Positions 6,085-15,000 of a DNA stretch of 16,838 nt are shown piece after piece (position 1 is the first letter of the stretch; each line of letters starts with the position of its first letter). The stretch is taken from positions 1 through 16,838 of the forward strand of contig DATHWP010000102.1 in NCBI GenBank assembly GCA_035460505.1, in the 5' to 3' direction. Below the pieces are notes generated by a model. It worked only from the letters and a program-made list of their open reading frames with translations, was not told the origin of the DNA and ran no database searches. Source of the stretch: Methyloradius sp035460505. GTDB lineage: Bacteria; Pseudomonadota; Gammaproteobacteria; Burkholderiales; Methylophilaceae. The translations under genes and the position numbers were made by a program.

Positions 6085-6124
6085 CTAAATCGTCCTAATT
6101 CTTGGCGGGATATAACTTCACTTT

Positions 6125-6156
6125 GGCTATCGGGCTATCGGGCTATCGGGCTATCG
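6125..6156. repeat. Four perfect tandem copies of GGCTATCG
   Basis: The unit GGCTATCG occurs four times without mismatch or spacer in the 91-base interval between the folC stop and the dedD start. An 8-base unit outside coding sequence is prone to slippage, so copy number may vary between strains. It lies 41 bases upstream of the dedD start, where it could change mRNA or promoter spacing. No function is visible directly. Confidence 0.9.
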
Positions 6157-6175
6157 TCAACGATACTAAAAACAG

Positions 6176-7459
6176 CTAGGAACCATTTGGCAACATGTTC
6201 ATGACATCGGCCACTGTGAAAAATGAACCGAATACAACAATTCTATCATTTTCAGTCGCATCGATACAGGCTTGTCGATAAGCCGCAGTCGTATCGACAA
6301 AATTATGTACCTCAGCTGAACTGCTTTGCTCTTGAACGATTGTTTGCAACTGATAGGCGGTAGCACCTCGCTTTTGGTTAATACCAGCCAGATACCAGAC
6401 GTCAATGTACGACTTTAGTATCTCCACGACGCCGTTAACATCTTTATCTGCCAACATCGCAAATACACCCAAAGTACGGCCCGTACAGACATTCTTACTT
6501 AAATTATGTGCCAGCCCAGCAGCAGCATGAGGGTTGTGTGCAACATCTAGAATCACTGTATGTTTCTGATTGAACTTCTGAAAACGTCCAGCAAGGTTAA
6601 CCGTTTTCAAACCCTCAACAATATGGCTTGTAGAAACAAATAATTGATCTTGCATAGCACGCACAGCGGCTAGTACAGAGGTGGCGTTATATAGCTGAAA
6701 GTCCCCTACCAAGGCAGGAAATGGTAAGTCTGTGACTTCTTCCAGCAAATCGCTATAACTCCAAGACTGCCCTTTTGACTTAAAGGAAAAATCTTGGTTG
6801 ATCAATCTTAGATCAGCTTGGATCTTTTCTGCATGTTCAATAAGGGTATGCGGCGGATTCGGTTCACCACAGATAGCAGTAATACCTTTGCGAAATATGC
6901 CCGCCTTTTCATAGGCAATGCTTTCACGGCTATTGCCAAGAAAATCCATGTGGTCAAGATCGATACTGGTGACGATAGTACAGTCAGGGTCGAACACATT
7001 CACCGCATCCAGCCTGCCGCCCAAGCCAACTTCCAGCACCGCAACATCGATACCAGACTGGGTAAAATGCCAGTAAGCCGCTAAGGTCGCGAATTCAAAA
7101 TAAGTGAGTTCAGTGTCTTGCCTCGCGGCTTCCACTGCAGCAAAGGCCAAGCATAAATCTTGATCATTGGCATTTTTTTCAGCAACACGTACGCGTTCGT
7201 TATAAGCCAGTAGATGAGGTGAAGTGTAGCAGCCAACTCGATAACCAGCCGCGCTGTATATACGCTCCAGCATGGCACAGGTAGAGCCTTTACCATTGGT
7301 GCCACCGACAATAATAATTGGAAATGTTTTAGTAAGCTTCAGGCGCTGCTTGACGATGTTGACACGACCCAAACCCATGGCTATGGATTTTGGATGCAGT
7401 GCCTCAATATAGGCGAGCCAACCTGCCAAGTCAGTTGGCAGCTTTGAAGGTGATACCAC
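6176..7459 (-). CDS. folC: Bifunctional dihydrofolate synthase / folylpolyglutamate synthase
   Basis: FolC joins glutamate to dihydropteroate and then adds further glutamates to folates, using ATP, in the cytosol. The 427-residue protein has the Mur-ligase-like ATP loop GGTNGKGST at 52-60 and YTSPHL at 78-83. It also has VLEVGLGGRLDAVN and SIDLDHMDFLG in the central domain and DVAHNPHAA at the start of the C-terminal domain. The start is a GTG at 7457-7459, 30 bases after the accD stop, with no clear Shine-Dalgarno. The resulting N-terminus (SPSKLPTDLAGWLAYIEALHPKSI) aligns with the usual FolC beginning, so I keep it, with an error of a few codons possible. Translational coupling to accD is likely. 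The accD-folC-dedD order is common in proteobacteria. Confidence 0.95.
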   Translation of the reverse strand: MVSPSKLPTDLAGWLAYIEALHPKSIAMGLGRVNIVKQRLKLTKTFPIIIVGGTNGKGSTCAMLERIYSAAGYRVGCYTSPHLLAYNERVRVAEKNANDQDLCLAFAAVEAARQDTELTYFEFATLAAYWHFTQSGIDVAVLEVGLGGRLDAVNVFDPDCTIVTSIDLDHMDFLGNSRESIAYEKAGIFRKGITAICGEPNPPHTLIEHAEKIQADLRLINQDFSFKSKGQSWSYSDLLEEVTDLPFPALVGDFQLYNATSVLAAVRAMQDQLFVSTSHIVEGLKTVNLAGRFQKFNQKHTVILDVAHNPHAAAGLAHNLSKNVCTGRTLGVFAMLADKDVNGVVEILKSYIDVWYLAGINQKRGATAYQLQTIVQEQSSSAEVHNFVDTTAAYRQACIDATENDRIVVFGSFFTVADVMNMLPNGS

Positions 7460-7489
7460 AGCGAGCGTTTGAGGGTTAAGAATGGTCGA

Positions 7490-8368
7490 TTAGATAGTAG
7501 TTGAGGTGATAACAGGCTTGCGCATCAATCCAGTGACTAATGTAGCAATTCTGTCGCGCATTTCACGGCGGTCAACAATCATATCAACTGCGCCATGCTC
7601 CACCAGGAATTCAGAGCGCTGAAAGCCTTCTGGCAAGGTTTCACGCACGGTCTGCTCAATCACACGTGGCCCTGCAAAACCGATCAGGGCTTGTGGTTCA
7701 GCAATAATGACATCGCCTAACATGGCAAAGCTTGCCGAAACACCGCCCATGGTTGGGTCGGTAAGCACTGAAATATAAGGTAAACCTGCTTGGCTAAGCG
7801 CAGTTAGCGCAGCGCTAGTTTTCGCCATCTGCATCAACGAAAACAAGCCTTCTTGCATACGTGCACCGCCACTGGCCGCAATACAGATAAATGGTGTTTT
7901 ATTTTCGATGGCATTTAATACACCACGCACAAAACGCTCACCAACCACAGATCCCATAGAGCCACCCATGAACTTGAATTCAAATGCAGCAATGACCACT
8001 GGTACTGTATTCATACTGCCCTGCATCACAATCAGGGCATCAGTTTCGCCAACATCGGCCTGTGTTGATTTCAGGCGATCCGCATATTTTTTAGTGTCTT
8101 TAAACTTTAGTGGATCTATTGGCTGCACTTCAGCGCCAATTTCAAATCGACCTTCTTCATCCAATAAAAGATGCAGGCGCGCTCGCGCAGAAATCCGATT
8201 GTGATAACTACATTTGGGACAAACTTCGGCATTACTTTCCAAGTCCGTACGGTAGAGCACAGCCTCGCATGATGGACATTTGCTCCACAGACCTTCAGGT
8301 ACGGATTTTCTGCCTGGCCCTTCGGCGCGGTTAATTTTAGGCGGTAGTAATTTTTGTAACCAGCTCAT
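7490..8368 (-). CDS. accD: Acetyl-CoA carboxylase carboxyltransferase subunit beta
   Basis: AccD pairs with AccA to move the carboxyl group from carboxybiotin to acetyl-CoA, giving malonyl-CoA for fatty-acid synthesis. The 292-residue protein has the N-terminal zinc ribbon with Cys31, Cys34, Cys50 and Cys53 (CPSC and CPKC). The crotonase-fold carboxyltransferase follows, with FMGGSMGSVVGE at 133-144, ASGGARMQEG at 165-174 and GGVSASFAMLGD at 208-219. Length and motif order match the E. coli subunit. The start is an ATG with an AAGGAT ribosome site. It follows trpA after 58 bases, and no terminator separates them, so it is probably transcribed with the trp genes. accA is not in this window, as is usual. 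Confidence 0.97.
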   Translation of the reverse strand: MSWLQKLLPPKINRAEGPGRKSVPEGLWSKCPSCEAVLYRTDLESNAEVCPKCSYHNRISARARLHLLLDEEGRFEIGAEVQPIDPLKFKDTKKYADRLKSTQADVGETDALIVMQGSMNTVPVVIAAFEFKFMGGSMGSVVGERFVRGVLNAIENKTPFICIAASGGARMQEGLFSLMQMAKTSAALTALSQAGLPYISVLTDPTMGGVSASFAMLGDVIIAEPQALIGFAGPRVIEQTVRETLPEGFQRSEFLVEHGAVDMIVDRREMRDRIATLVTGLMRKPVITSTTI

Positions 8369-8426
8369 GCTTTATCCTTTATGCATTCTCATTACTGCGT
8401 GCATGTATTGTTGATTTCAAGCTTTA

Positions 8427-9227
8427 TTAAATCTCGTCAATGGCACTGCGTAATTCAGCAACCAATGTGCTTACATTTTCCAGTAAATTATCTTCAGTTG
8501 ATTGCTCCACAGCCTGCACCATACGGCTACCGACCACAACAGCATCTGCAATTCTACCAACCAGTTTAGCAGTCGCTGCATCACGCACACCAAAGCCTAC
8601 GCCAATTGGCAAATCAGTCTTTAATCTAATTGCTGCAACACGATCGGCCACTTCAGCGACATCCAGATTACCTGCCCCAGTCACACCCTTGAGCGATACA
8701 TAGTAAACAAAACCACTGGCCTGATGCACGATTGTGTCAATCCGGGCTGGCTCAGTAGTAGGCGATAATAAAAAGATAGGGTCTATGTCGCGCGCTTTGA
8801 GCAAGGCAACAAAATCCACGGATTCTTCAGGTGGGTAATCTACGGTTAGTACGCCATCAACCCCTGCAGACTTCGCCATATCGGCAAACTTCTCAACACC
8901 CATCGCTTCTATAGGGTTGGCATAACCCATCAATACTACTGGGGTAACCGCATCTTTAGTCCGAAACTCCTTGACGAAACCAAGTACAGAACGCAAACCC
9001 ACTTTATGCACTAAAGCGCGCTCACTAGCGCGTTGAATCACAGGGCCATCTGCCATTGGGTCAGAGAACGGCACACCCAGCTCAATAATATCCGCACCGG
9101 CCTTAACCATGGCATGCATCAAATCAATTGTATGCTTGGGGTGTGGATCGCCAGCGGTAATGTAAGGAATAAGTGCTTTTTTACCTGCTTGTTTCAGATT
9201 GGCAAAGCATGTTTTTATACGTGACAT
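8427..9227 (-). CDS. trpA: Tryptophan synthase alpha subunit
   Basis: TrpA splits indole-3-glycerol phosphate into indole and glyceraldehyde 3-phosphate and channels indole to TrpB. The 266-residue TIM barrel carries the catalytic pair Glu49 (in IIELGVPFSDP) and Asp60 (in DGPVIQRA), at the same numbers as in E. coli. GYANPIEAMG, the VTGAG loop and the GVGFGVRD phosphate site are also present. The ATG has only a weak ribosome site and lies 41 bases after the trpB stop. Together with trpF and trpB it forms a split trp cluster; the trpEGDC genes are not in the window. Confidence 0.97.
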   Translation of the reverse strand: MSRIKTCFANLKQAGKKALIPYITAGDPHPKHTIDLMHAMVKAGADIIELGVPFSDPMADGPVIQRASERALVHKVGLRSVLGFVKEFRTKDAVTPVVLMGYANPIEAMGVEKFADMAKSAGVDGVLTVDYPPEESVDFVALLKARDIDPIFLLSPTTEPARIDTIVHQASGFVYYVSLKGVTGAGNLDVAEVADRVAAIRLKTDLPIGVGFGVRDAATAKLVGRIADAVVVGSRMVQAVEQSTEDNLLENVSTLVAELRSAIDEI

Positions 9228-9268
9228 GAAATGAAAACTTTTGAGTGTAAATATCTGATGATTTTAAA

Positions 9269-10471
9269 TTAAAGCGTAATGCCAGAGATGTTGGCGACTG
9301 TGTTGATGTCTTTATCCCCACGGCCTGAGAGATTCACCAGTATGACTTGATCAGGTGACATCGTTGCAGCTAGCTTCTCGGCATAAGCTAGAGCATGGCT
9401 GGTTTCTAGTGCAGGGATAATACCCTCTGTTCTACACAAATTGTGAAATGCCGCCATGGCTTCATCATCTGTCACAGCCACGTATTCAGCACGCTTAATG
9501 TCTTTTAACCATGCATGTTCTGGGCCTACACCAGGGTAATCAAGGCCAGCAGAAATAGAATGCGTTTCAATAATCTGACCATCTTCATCCTGCATTAGAT
9601 AAGTACGATTCCCGTGTAGGACGCCAACTGGACTGTTCGCGGTTAATGGTGCAGCATGCATGCCAGTTTCAATCCCGTGGCCAGCCGCTTCCACCCCAAT
9701 CAAGCGCACATTCTTTTCATTGATGTATGGATAGAAAATACCCATAGCGTTAGAGCCACCACCCACACAAGCTAATACCGCATCAGGCTGACGCCCAATC
9801 ATCTCTTGCATCTGCTGTTTGGCTTCGATACCAATCACAGACTGAAAATCTCTCACCATCATAGGATAAGGGTGCGGACCTGCCACAGTGCCAATAATGT
9901 AAAAAGTATCAGCAATATTGGTGACCCAGTCACGCATCGCTTCATTCAAAGCGTCTTTAAGGGTCTTAGAGCCACTTTCCACAGGCACTACAGTAGCACC
10001 CAGTAATTTCATACGGAATACGTTAGGTGCTTGACGCTTAACATCTTCAGAACCCATATAGACAACACACTTGAGGCCCATACGCGCTGCAATCGTCGCT
10101 GTAGCCACGCCATGCTGCCCTGCGCCTGTTTCAGCAATCACCCTAGGCTTACCCATGCGCTTAGCTAATAAAGCTTGGCCCACAGTGTTATTGACTTTGT
10201 GCGCGCCAGTATGGTTTAGATCTTCACGTTTAAGATAAATGCGTGCGCCACCTACTCGCTCAGACCAGCGCTTTGCGTAATAGATAGGGCTTGGACGACC
10301 TACAAAATGTTTTAGGTCATGGGCAAATTCGGCAAGAAACTCAGGATCGTGACGATATTTTTCATACATCACGCGCAATTCTTCAAGTGCCTCTACTAAT
10401 GTCTCTGCGACAAAGGTACCGCCATAAGGTCCAAAATGGCCGCGCGCATCTGGCATATCATATAACTGCAT
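9269..10471 (-). CDS. trpB: Tryptophan synthase beta subunit
   Basis: TrpB is the PLP subunit that condenses indole with serine to give tryptophan, working as an alpha2-beta2 complex with TrpA. The 400-residue protein has the PLP lysine Lys92 in NHTGAHKVNNT and the catalytic Glu114 in AETGAGQHG. The phosphate-binding GGGSNAMG lies at 237-244. The N-terminal DARGHFGPYGG is typical of the TrpB1 class, which works with TrpA. The start has a strong GAGGAGT ribosome site located within the end of trpF. The first 14 bases overlap the trpF 3' end, which suggests coupled translation. Confidence 0.98.
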   Translation of the reverse strand: MQLYDMPDARGHFGPYGGTFVAETLVEALEELRVMYEKYRHDPEFLAEFAHDLKHFVGRPSPIYYAKRWSERVGGARIYLKREDLNHTGAHKVNNTVGQALLAKRMGKPRVIAETGAGQHGVATATIAARMGLKCVVYMGSEDVKRQAPNVFRMKLLGATVVPVESGSKTLKDALNEAMRDWVTNIADTFYIIGTVAGPHPYPMMVRDFQSVIGIEAKQQMQEMIGRQPDAVLACVGGGSNAMGIFYPYINEKNVRLIGVEAAGHGIETGMHAAPLTANSPVGVLHGNRTYLMQDEDGQIIETHSISAGLDYPGVGPEHAWLKDIKRAEYVAVTDDEAMAAFHNLCRTEGIIPALETSHALAYAEKLAATMSPDQVILVNLSGRGDKDINTVANISGITL

Positions 10472-11087
10472 TACTTACTCCTCGTATAAATGCAGCGATT
10501 TTAGCTGCATCTTTTATTCCCTTGCTTGCCTCCACGCCGCCACTCACATCAACTGCATAGGGATGCACCTGCTCTATGGCCTGCCTCACATTATCTGGAT
10601 TCAGACCACCTGCCAGTATGATTGGTTTCTGTAATGTTTTTGGTATGAGAGACCAGTCAAACACTTGTCCTGTACCACCCACCAGACCATCGGTATAGGT
10701 ATCAAGTAGCAGTGCTTTGGCATCTTTAAAATTAGCCTCATATTGTACCAAATTTGTATCTGATTTGACGCGTATTGCTTTGATATAAGGCAATGTAAAT
10801 TGCTTACATTGTTCAGGGGTTTCATCACCATGGAACTGAATCAAATTGAGTCCCACAGCTTCAATTGTTTTTACAATCTCAGTTGGCGCAGCATTCACAA
10901 ACAAACCTACAGTGGTAATAAATGGAGGTAAGTTTTCAACAATAGATTTTGCCTGCGCTATGCTGACGTGCCGTTGGCTCGCGGCATAAAAGACCAGCCC
11001 AATAGCGTCTGCACCCTGCTCAATTGCTGACAGCGCGTCTTCTAAGCGCGTAATGCCACAGATTTTTACTCTTGTTCGTTGACTCAT
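10458..11087 (-). CDS. trpF: Phosphoribosylanthranilate isomerase
   Basis: TrpF converts phosphoribosylanthranilate to CdRP, the third specific step to tryptophan. With the ATG at 11085-11087 the protein has 209 residues and begins MSQRTRVKICGITR, close to the usual family start. Catalytic Cys10 (in KICG) and Asp129 (in LLDTYTDG) form the expected acid-base pair. QFHGDE at 84-89, GGTGQVFDW at 137-145 and DVSGGVE near the C-terminus are the other family marks. An in-frame GTG at 11111 would add eight residues (MQSLHQIK). Neither start has a good Shine-Dalgarno, so the start is uncertain. The 3' end overlaps trpB by 14 bases. The gene follows truA after a spacer with no clear terminator. Confidence 0.93.
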   Translation of the reverse strand: MSQRTRVKICGITRLEDALSAIEQGADAIGLVFYAASQRHVSIAQAKSIVENLPPFITTVGLFVNAAPTEIVKTIEAVGLNLIQFHGDETPEQCKQFTLPYIKAIRVKSDTNLVQYEANFKDAKALLLDTYTDGLVGGTGQVFDWSLIPKTLQKPIILAGGLNPDNVRQAIEQVHPYAVDVSGGVEASKGIKDAAKIAAFIRGVSNAVI

Positions 11088-11168
11088 TTTGATTTGATGT
11101 AGCGACTGCACTAAAGAAGGCTAGCGTAACCGAAAGCTATATGGCTGTCACACATTTGTATTGAATTT

Positions 11169-11951
11169 CTAAATGACGTTCTTTATTTGGCGATGAGTAT
11201 TAGGCAAATTCCAAATAGGGTCATATTTAACGCCTGTAAGATATAGGCCATCTGGTGAAAATGTAGGTGGGGAAGCTGTTCTATCGCGGGCTTCTAGCAA
11301 AGTCTTGATGTGGTCTGGCGGATATTTCCCTTTGCCCACATAAATCAATGCACCCATCATATTACGTACTTGGTGATGTAAAAACGCATTGCCAGAGAAA
11401 CTAAAAATCAGGTTACTACCATCGGCTTCTATATCTGCATTATACAAATGCTTGACTGGAGACTTAGCCTGGCAATCTGCCGCCCGAAAAGCGCTGAAAT
11501 CATGCTCGCCGATCAAAGAGCTTGCAGCTTCTCTCATCTGGCTTAAATTTAACGGAAAATGAAACCAGCCCGCTTTGCCAGACATGATTGCAGGTGCCGT
11601 TGCTTGGTTAACCAATAGATATTGATAGCTGCGAGCCTGCGCATCAAACCTCGCATGAAATCTGGCATCGACCTCTTTTGCCCATTGGACCCGCAATGTT
11701 TTAGGCAGGTGCGCATTCACCCCGCGCACCCAAGAGTCTTCGGGGCGCATAGTTTCGGTATCAAAATGCACAACTTGTGACAACGCATGTACACCAGTGT
11801 CAGTGCGGCCTGCTGCAATCACTCTCACTTTATGTAATGCCAACACTTCCAATGCTTTTTCAAGAGCATCCTGAATGCCACATCCAGAAGGCTGGCTCTG
11901 CCATCCACAGAAATGCTGACCATCATATTCAAGACATAAAGCGATACGCAT
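11169..11951 (-). CDS. truA: tRNA pseudouridine(38-40) synthase
   Basis: TruA converts uridines 38-40 of the tRNA anticodon arm to pseudouridine. The 260-residue protein carries the catalytic Asp51 in AAGRTDTGVHALSQVV, the N-terminal LCLEYDGQHFCGWQSQ, and FHARFDAQARSYQYLL. The C-terminal block has FLHHQVRNMMGALIYVGKG. All are TruA signatures, and the length is normal. The start ATG has a weak ribosome site. It is the first gene after the fimV terminator, so a promoter should lie in the 72-base AT-rich stretch 11952-12023, but I cannot assign hexamers with confidence. The fimV-truA-trpF order is a common betaproteobacterial arrangement. Confidence 0.96.
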   Translation of the reverse strand: MRIALCLEYDGQHFCGWQSQPSGCGIQDALEKALEVLALHKVRVIAAGRTDTGVHALSQVVHFDTETMRPEDSWVRGVNAHLPKTLRVQWAKEVDARFHARFDAQARSYQYLLVNQATAPAIMSGKAGWFHFPLNLSQMREAASSLIGEHDFSAFRAADCQAKSPVKHLYNADIEADGSNLIFSFSGNAFLHHQVRNMMGALIYVGKGKYPPDHIKTLLEARDRTASPPTFSPDGLYLTGVKYDPIWNLPNTHRQIKNVI

Positions 11952-12029
11952 TATCTATCTGGTCTCTTAATCAATTACACATTATTAAATTTAGTCTGTT
12001 TTAGCTAAGTTGTTTGGTATTTTAGAAAT

Positions 12030-12054
12030 AAAAAAACCGGGCTTAAAAGCCCGG
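12030..12054 (-). terminator. Intrinsic terminator downstream of fimV
   Basis: On the minus strand CCGGGCTT (12054-12047) pairs with AAGCCCGG (12044-12037). The loop is effectively TTTTAA, as the inner pairs are weak. Seven T (12036-12030) follow, then more AT. It lies 22 bases after the fimV stop and separates fimV from truA. The plus-strand side also has a T-run broken by one C, but no plus-strand gene precedes it. Confidence 0.93.
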
Positions 12055-12076
12055 CTTTTTTATTATTGCGTTTTAA

Positions 12077-15000
12077 TTAGCTCAGGCTCTTCAATATTTC
12101 CTGTGCTTTCAAGCGCTGTTGCACACCGCCCTCTTTCAGCACTTCGTCCAACAATTCCCGCGCACCTTCGTTATCACCCATATCCATATATGCAGTCACC
12201 AAATCAAGCTTGGTATCTACTTCAGACGACTCTGAGCTTGCAATCGCATCTGATACTTCAGGCGTTGCATCCAAATCAAGGCTGATGCCTGACAAATCAA
12301 TCTCAGGAACTGCAATCTCATCAACTGCAGCGGGCTCAGCAAGCTCAGACACAGTAATTTCTTCTGTATCAAGGTTAGCAAAATCCACATCCAAATCCAG
12401 ATCGAAAGCTTGATCTTGCTCTGTAGTACTAAAATCAATTTCATTGACATCTGGGCTGGTGATTGTCGTTTTCTCAAAGTCTGGTACTGATAATTCTACA
12501 GGCTCTGGCACTTCAGCAATCTCAGGGAAATCGAGTGCTTCAGGCACATCCAATGTCAGCGTTTCAGCACTATGAATGGCCGGGATTTCAGGCTCAGCTT
12601 CTTTAATTTCGGGCAAATCAAAACTAATCTCATTGGCTGAGAAATCAATTTCAGGACTACTATCAGCCGCAACCAAATCTGGCACACCCAAAATCATGGT
12701 CTTGTCAAAGTCCAGACTTGAGTCTTCCGCTACCTCAGATGCGAGATCCAATGAAGTTTCTGGTGCAAAGCTCGCCATATCAAGCTGCACAGTATCTGTA
12801 GCTGCCTCTTCAGGTAAGTCTAATTGGAAATCCAAGTCATCATTAACGTCAGCAGATTTTTCTGCTGCTTCGCCAATATCCAAATCAAATGCATCGGTAC
12901 TGAAATCTTCTTCAGCCTTAGTCGCTTGCATTTCCATCGTCGAAGCATGTGACTCGGCAATTGCCTCAGCTTCAGCTGATGGCGTCCCTATATCAAAATC
13001 AAGCACATTGTCTTCTGCTGCATCTGCTGAAGCCTCAGCAGAGTTGGTTTCTGGCGAATCTAGTGAGAAATCAAGTGTACTATCTTCCGCCAACTCAGAT
13101 GCCACAACTACTTCGCTTGCTACCAAACCTGCAGCAACGGCGGTAGAAACGCCCGATTCTTGCGACTCAGACACTTCAGTAGCTTCATATAGAGGGTTAT
13201 CAGGCTCAAAACTTCTACCCAACGTAGCCACTTTGGCCCATGTAGGGTCTGTGGTACCTAGAGTGGAATACAATTCACCTGCAACAGTTTCAAATGCTGA
13301 TGAGTCTTTACGGGCCGCATACATCTCTAGCAATTTAAGATGTAATTCATAGCGCTTCGGCTCTTTGACAATTGCATCTTTAAGAATTTCTTCAGCCTGT
13401 GAATCACGTCCATAGGCCATATAGACTTCAGCTTCAGCAATTGGATCAACATCATGCGTATCGATCATGCCAGTACCGGGCGAGAAGTCGGTCAAGAATG
13501 AAGTATCGCCGCTATCGACCGTACCGCCTAGAGTATTACCAAAAACCGTATTAGCTTTTAGCCCACCAGAAGTAAGTATGTCTTTCTCAAATCCATCCAG
13601 ACTGCGACGGCGCTTATTACGCAAGAATAACCAACCGCCTATTAGCAATGCTAGGAATCCGCCTGCTCCACCGACTAATGGCAAATTCACATCATCAAAC
13701 AAACCTGGCTCTTCAACTGGCGGCGGTGGTGGGATGATTTTTTTAACGGGAACTGGTTTCTTTTCGGGTGCTGGTGCAGGAACTGCGGCAGGAGCCGTAT
13801 CAGTAGGCTTCTCTGCTTCTGCAGGAGCCGCTGGCTTTGGTGCTTCCACTGGTGCGGGGGCTGGCTGCTCAGCAACGACTGGTGCTGCCGCCGCAGGTGT
13901 GACCTCAGGTTTACTTGGCAATACTGGTGCTGGTGCATTGGCAGCCGCATTTTTTTGCGCTTCAGCCATTGCCTGGTTTTTCATAACCAGCAATTTTTGC
14001 ATGTCAGCGACTTGTTTTTCTAGCGCTGCTACACGGTCGCTTGATTCCTTGATAGTCTTTTCTTTAGCCGTTGCTTCTTCCTGCAGACCAGTCACTTTGT
14101 CTTGTAGCACTTTGGTGTCTGGTGACACACCTTTTGAAAGCTTGACTACATCTTTTGGAGCGGTTGGCGCAGGCGTAGCCTTATCTTCTGCTGCCTTAGT
14201 AATTTTGCCGCCTGATGATTTCTTGCCTTCATCGTCTGACATTGCTGGTGCAGCTTCAACTGTGCCTGCCAGCTTATTGCGATAGGACTGAAAATCAGAT
14301 GATTGAACTTTGATCTCTTGCGCTGCTTCTGATTTCGGTATTGCCGCTAACTCTGTGCTACTGGGTACGCGAATGATTTGACCAACTTTCAGACGATTCA
14401 TGTTGTTGCCAATGAATGCGTCCTTGTTAGCTTGGTATATGCCAACCAGCACTTGATCAAGACTGACGTTTTGTACATTTGCATTGCGGGCAATACTGTA
14501 AAGCGTGTCACCTTTTGCAGTTGTTACTTTAGATTCATCAGTTGGTGGAGCATCTGCCTGCGTAGCTACTGGAACAGCGCTAGTTACGCTGTTTTTTTTA
14601 GTACCTTTTACAGGTTTACTAGTTGAAGTAGCTACTGGAGCATCGGCCATACTGGCAGGCGATACAACAACTGGCTTACTAATGGTTGGCTTGCTTGCTG
14701 ATGGCAAACTGACAGGCGGCTGTGAATAACCTGGTGGGTCAAGCAGCAGCGTATATTCACGCAACAAACGACCGCTAGACCAATCGACTTGAATCAGCAT
14801 ATCAAGATACGGGTCTGATACTGGCAGATTAGAGCTTAGCTTGAGATAAGCAGAGCCACTTGGACTTTTCTTGATCTCAATTTTGATTGTACTGTGCAAC
14901 GCAGGGCGTTCAATCCCTTGAACTTTATAGGCTTCTTCTGGTGCAATGATTGCACTTAATGAAGAAAGCTCATCTGGGCCCGCCGCCAATAATTCAATTT

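Noticed and set aside
11088..11111. GTG start for trpF adding eight residues
   Set aside because: The family usually begins close to the RVKICG motif, and the extension MQSLHQIK has no ribosome site. Not fully excluded.
12576..13352. 258-codon plus-strand open frame antisense to fimV
   Set aside because: Ser/Lys-rich composition is the complement of the acidic Asp/Glu/Ser codons of fimV. It shows no domain and no plausible start signal.
13467..14285. 272-codon plus-strand open frame antisense to fimV
   Set aside because: It lies wholly within fimV, reads as low-complexity Ala/Gly/Ser mirrored from the Pro/Ala-rich region, and has no ribosome site or family resemblance. The fimV frame carries signal peptide, LysM and membrane helix.
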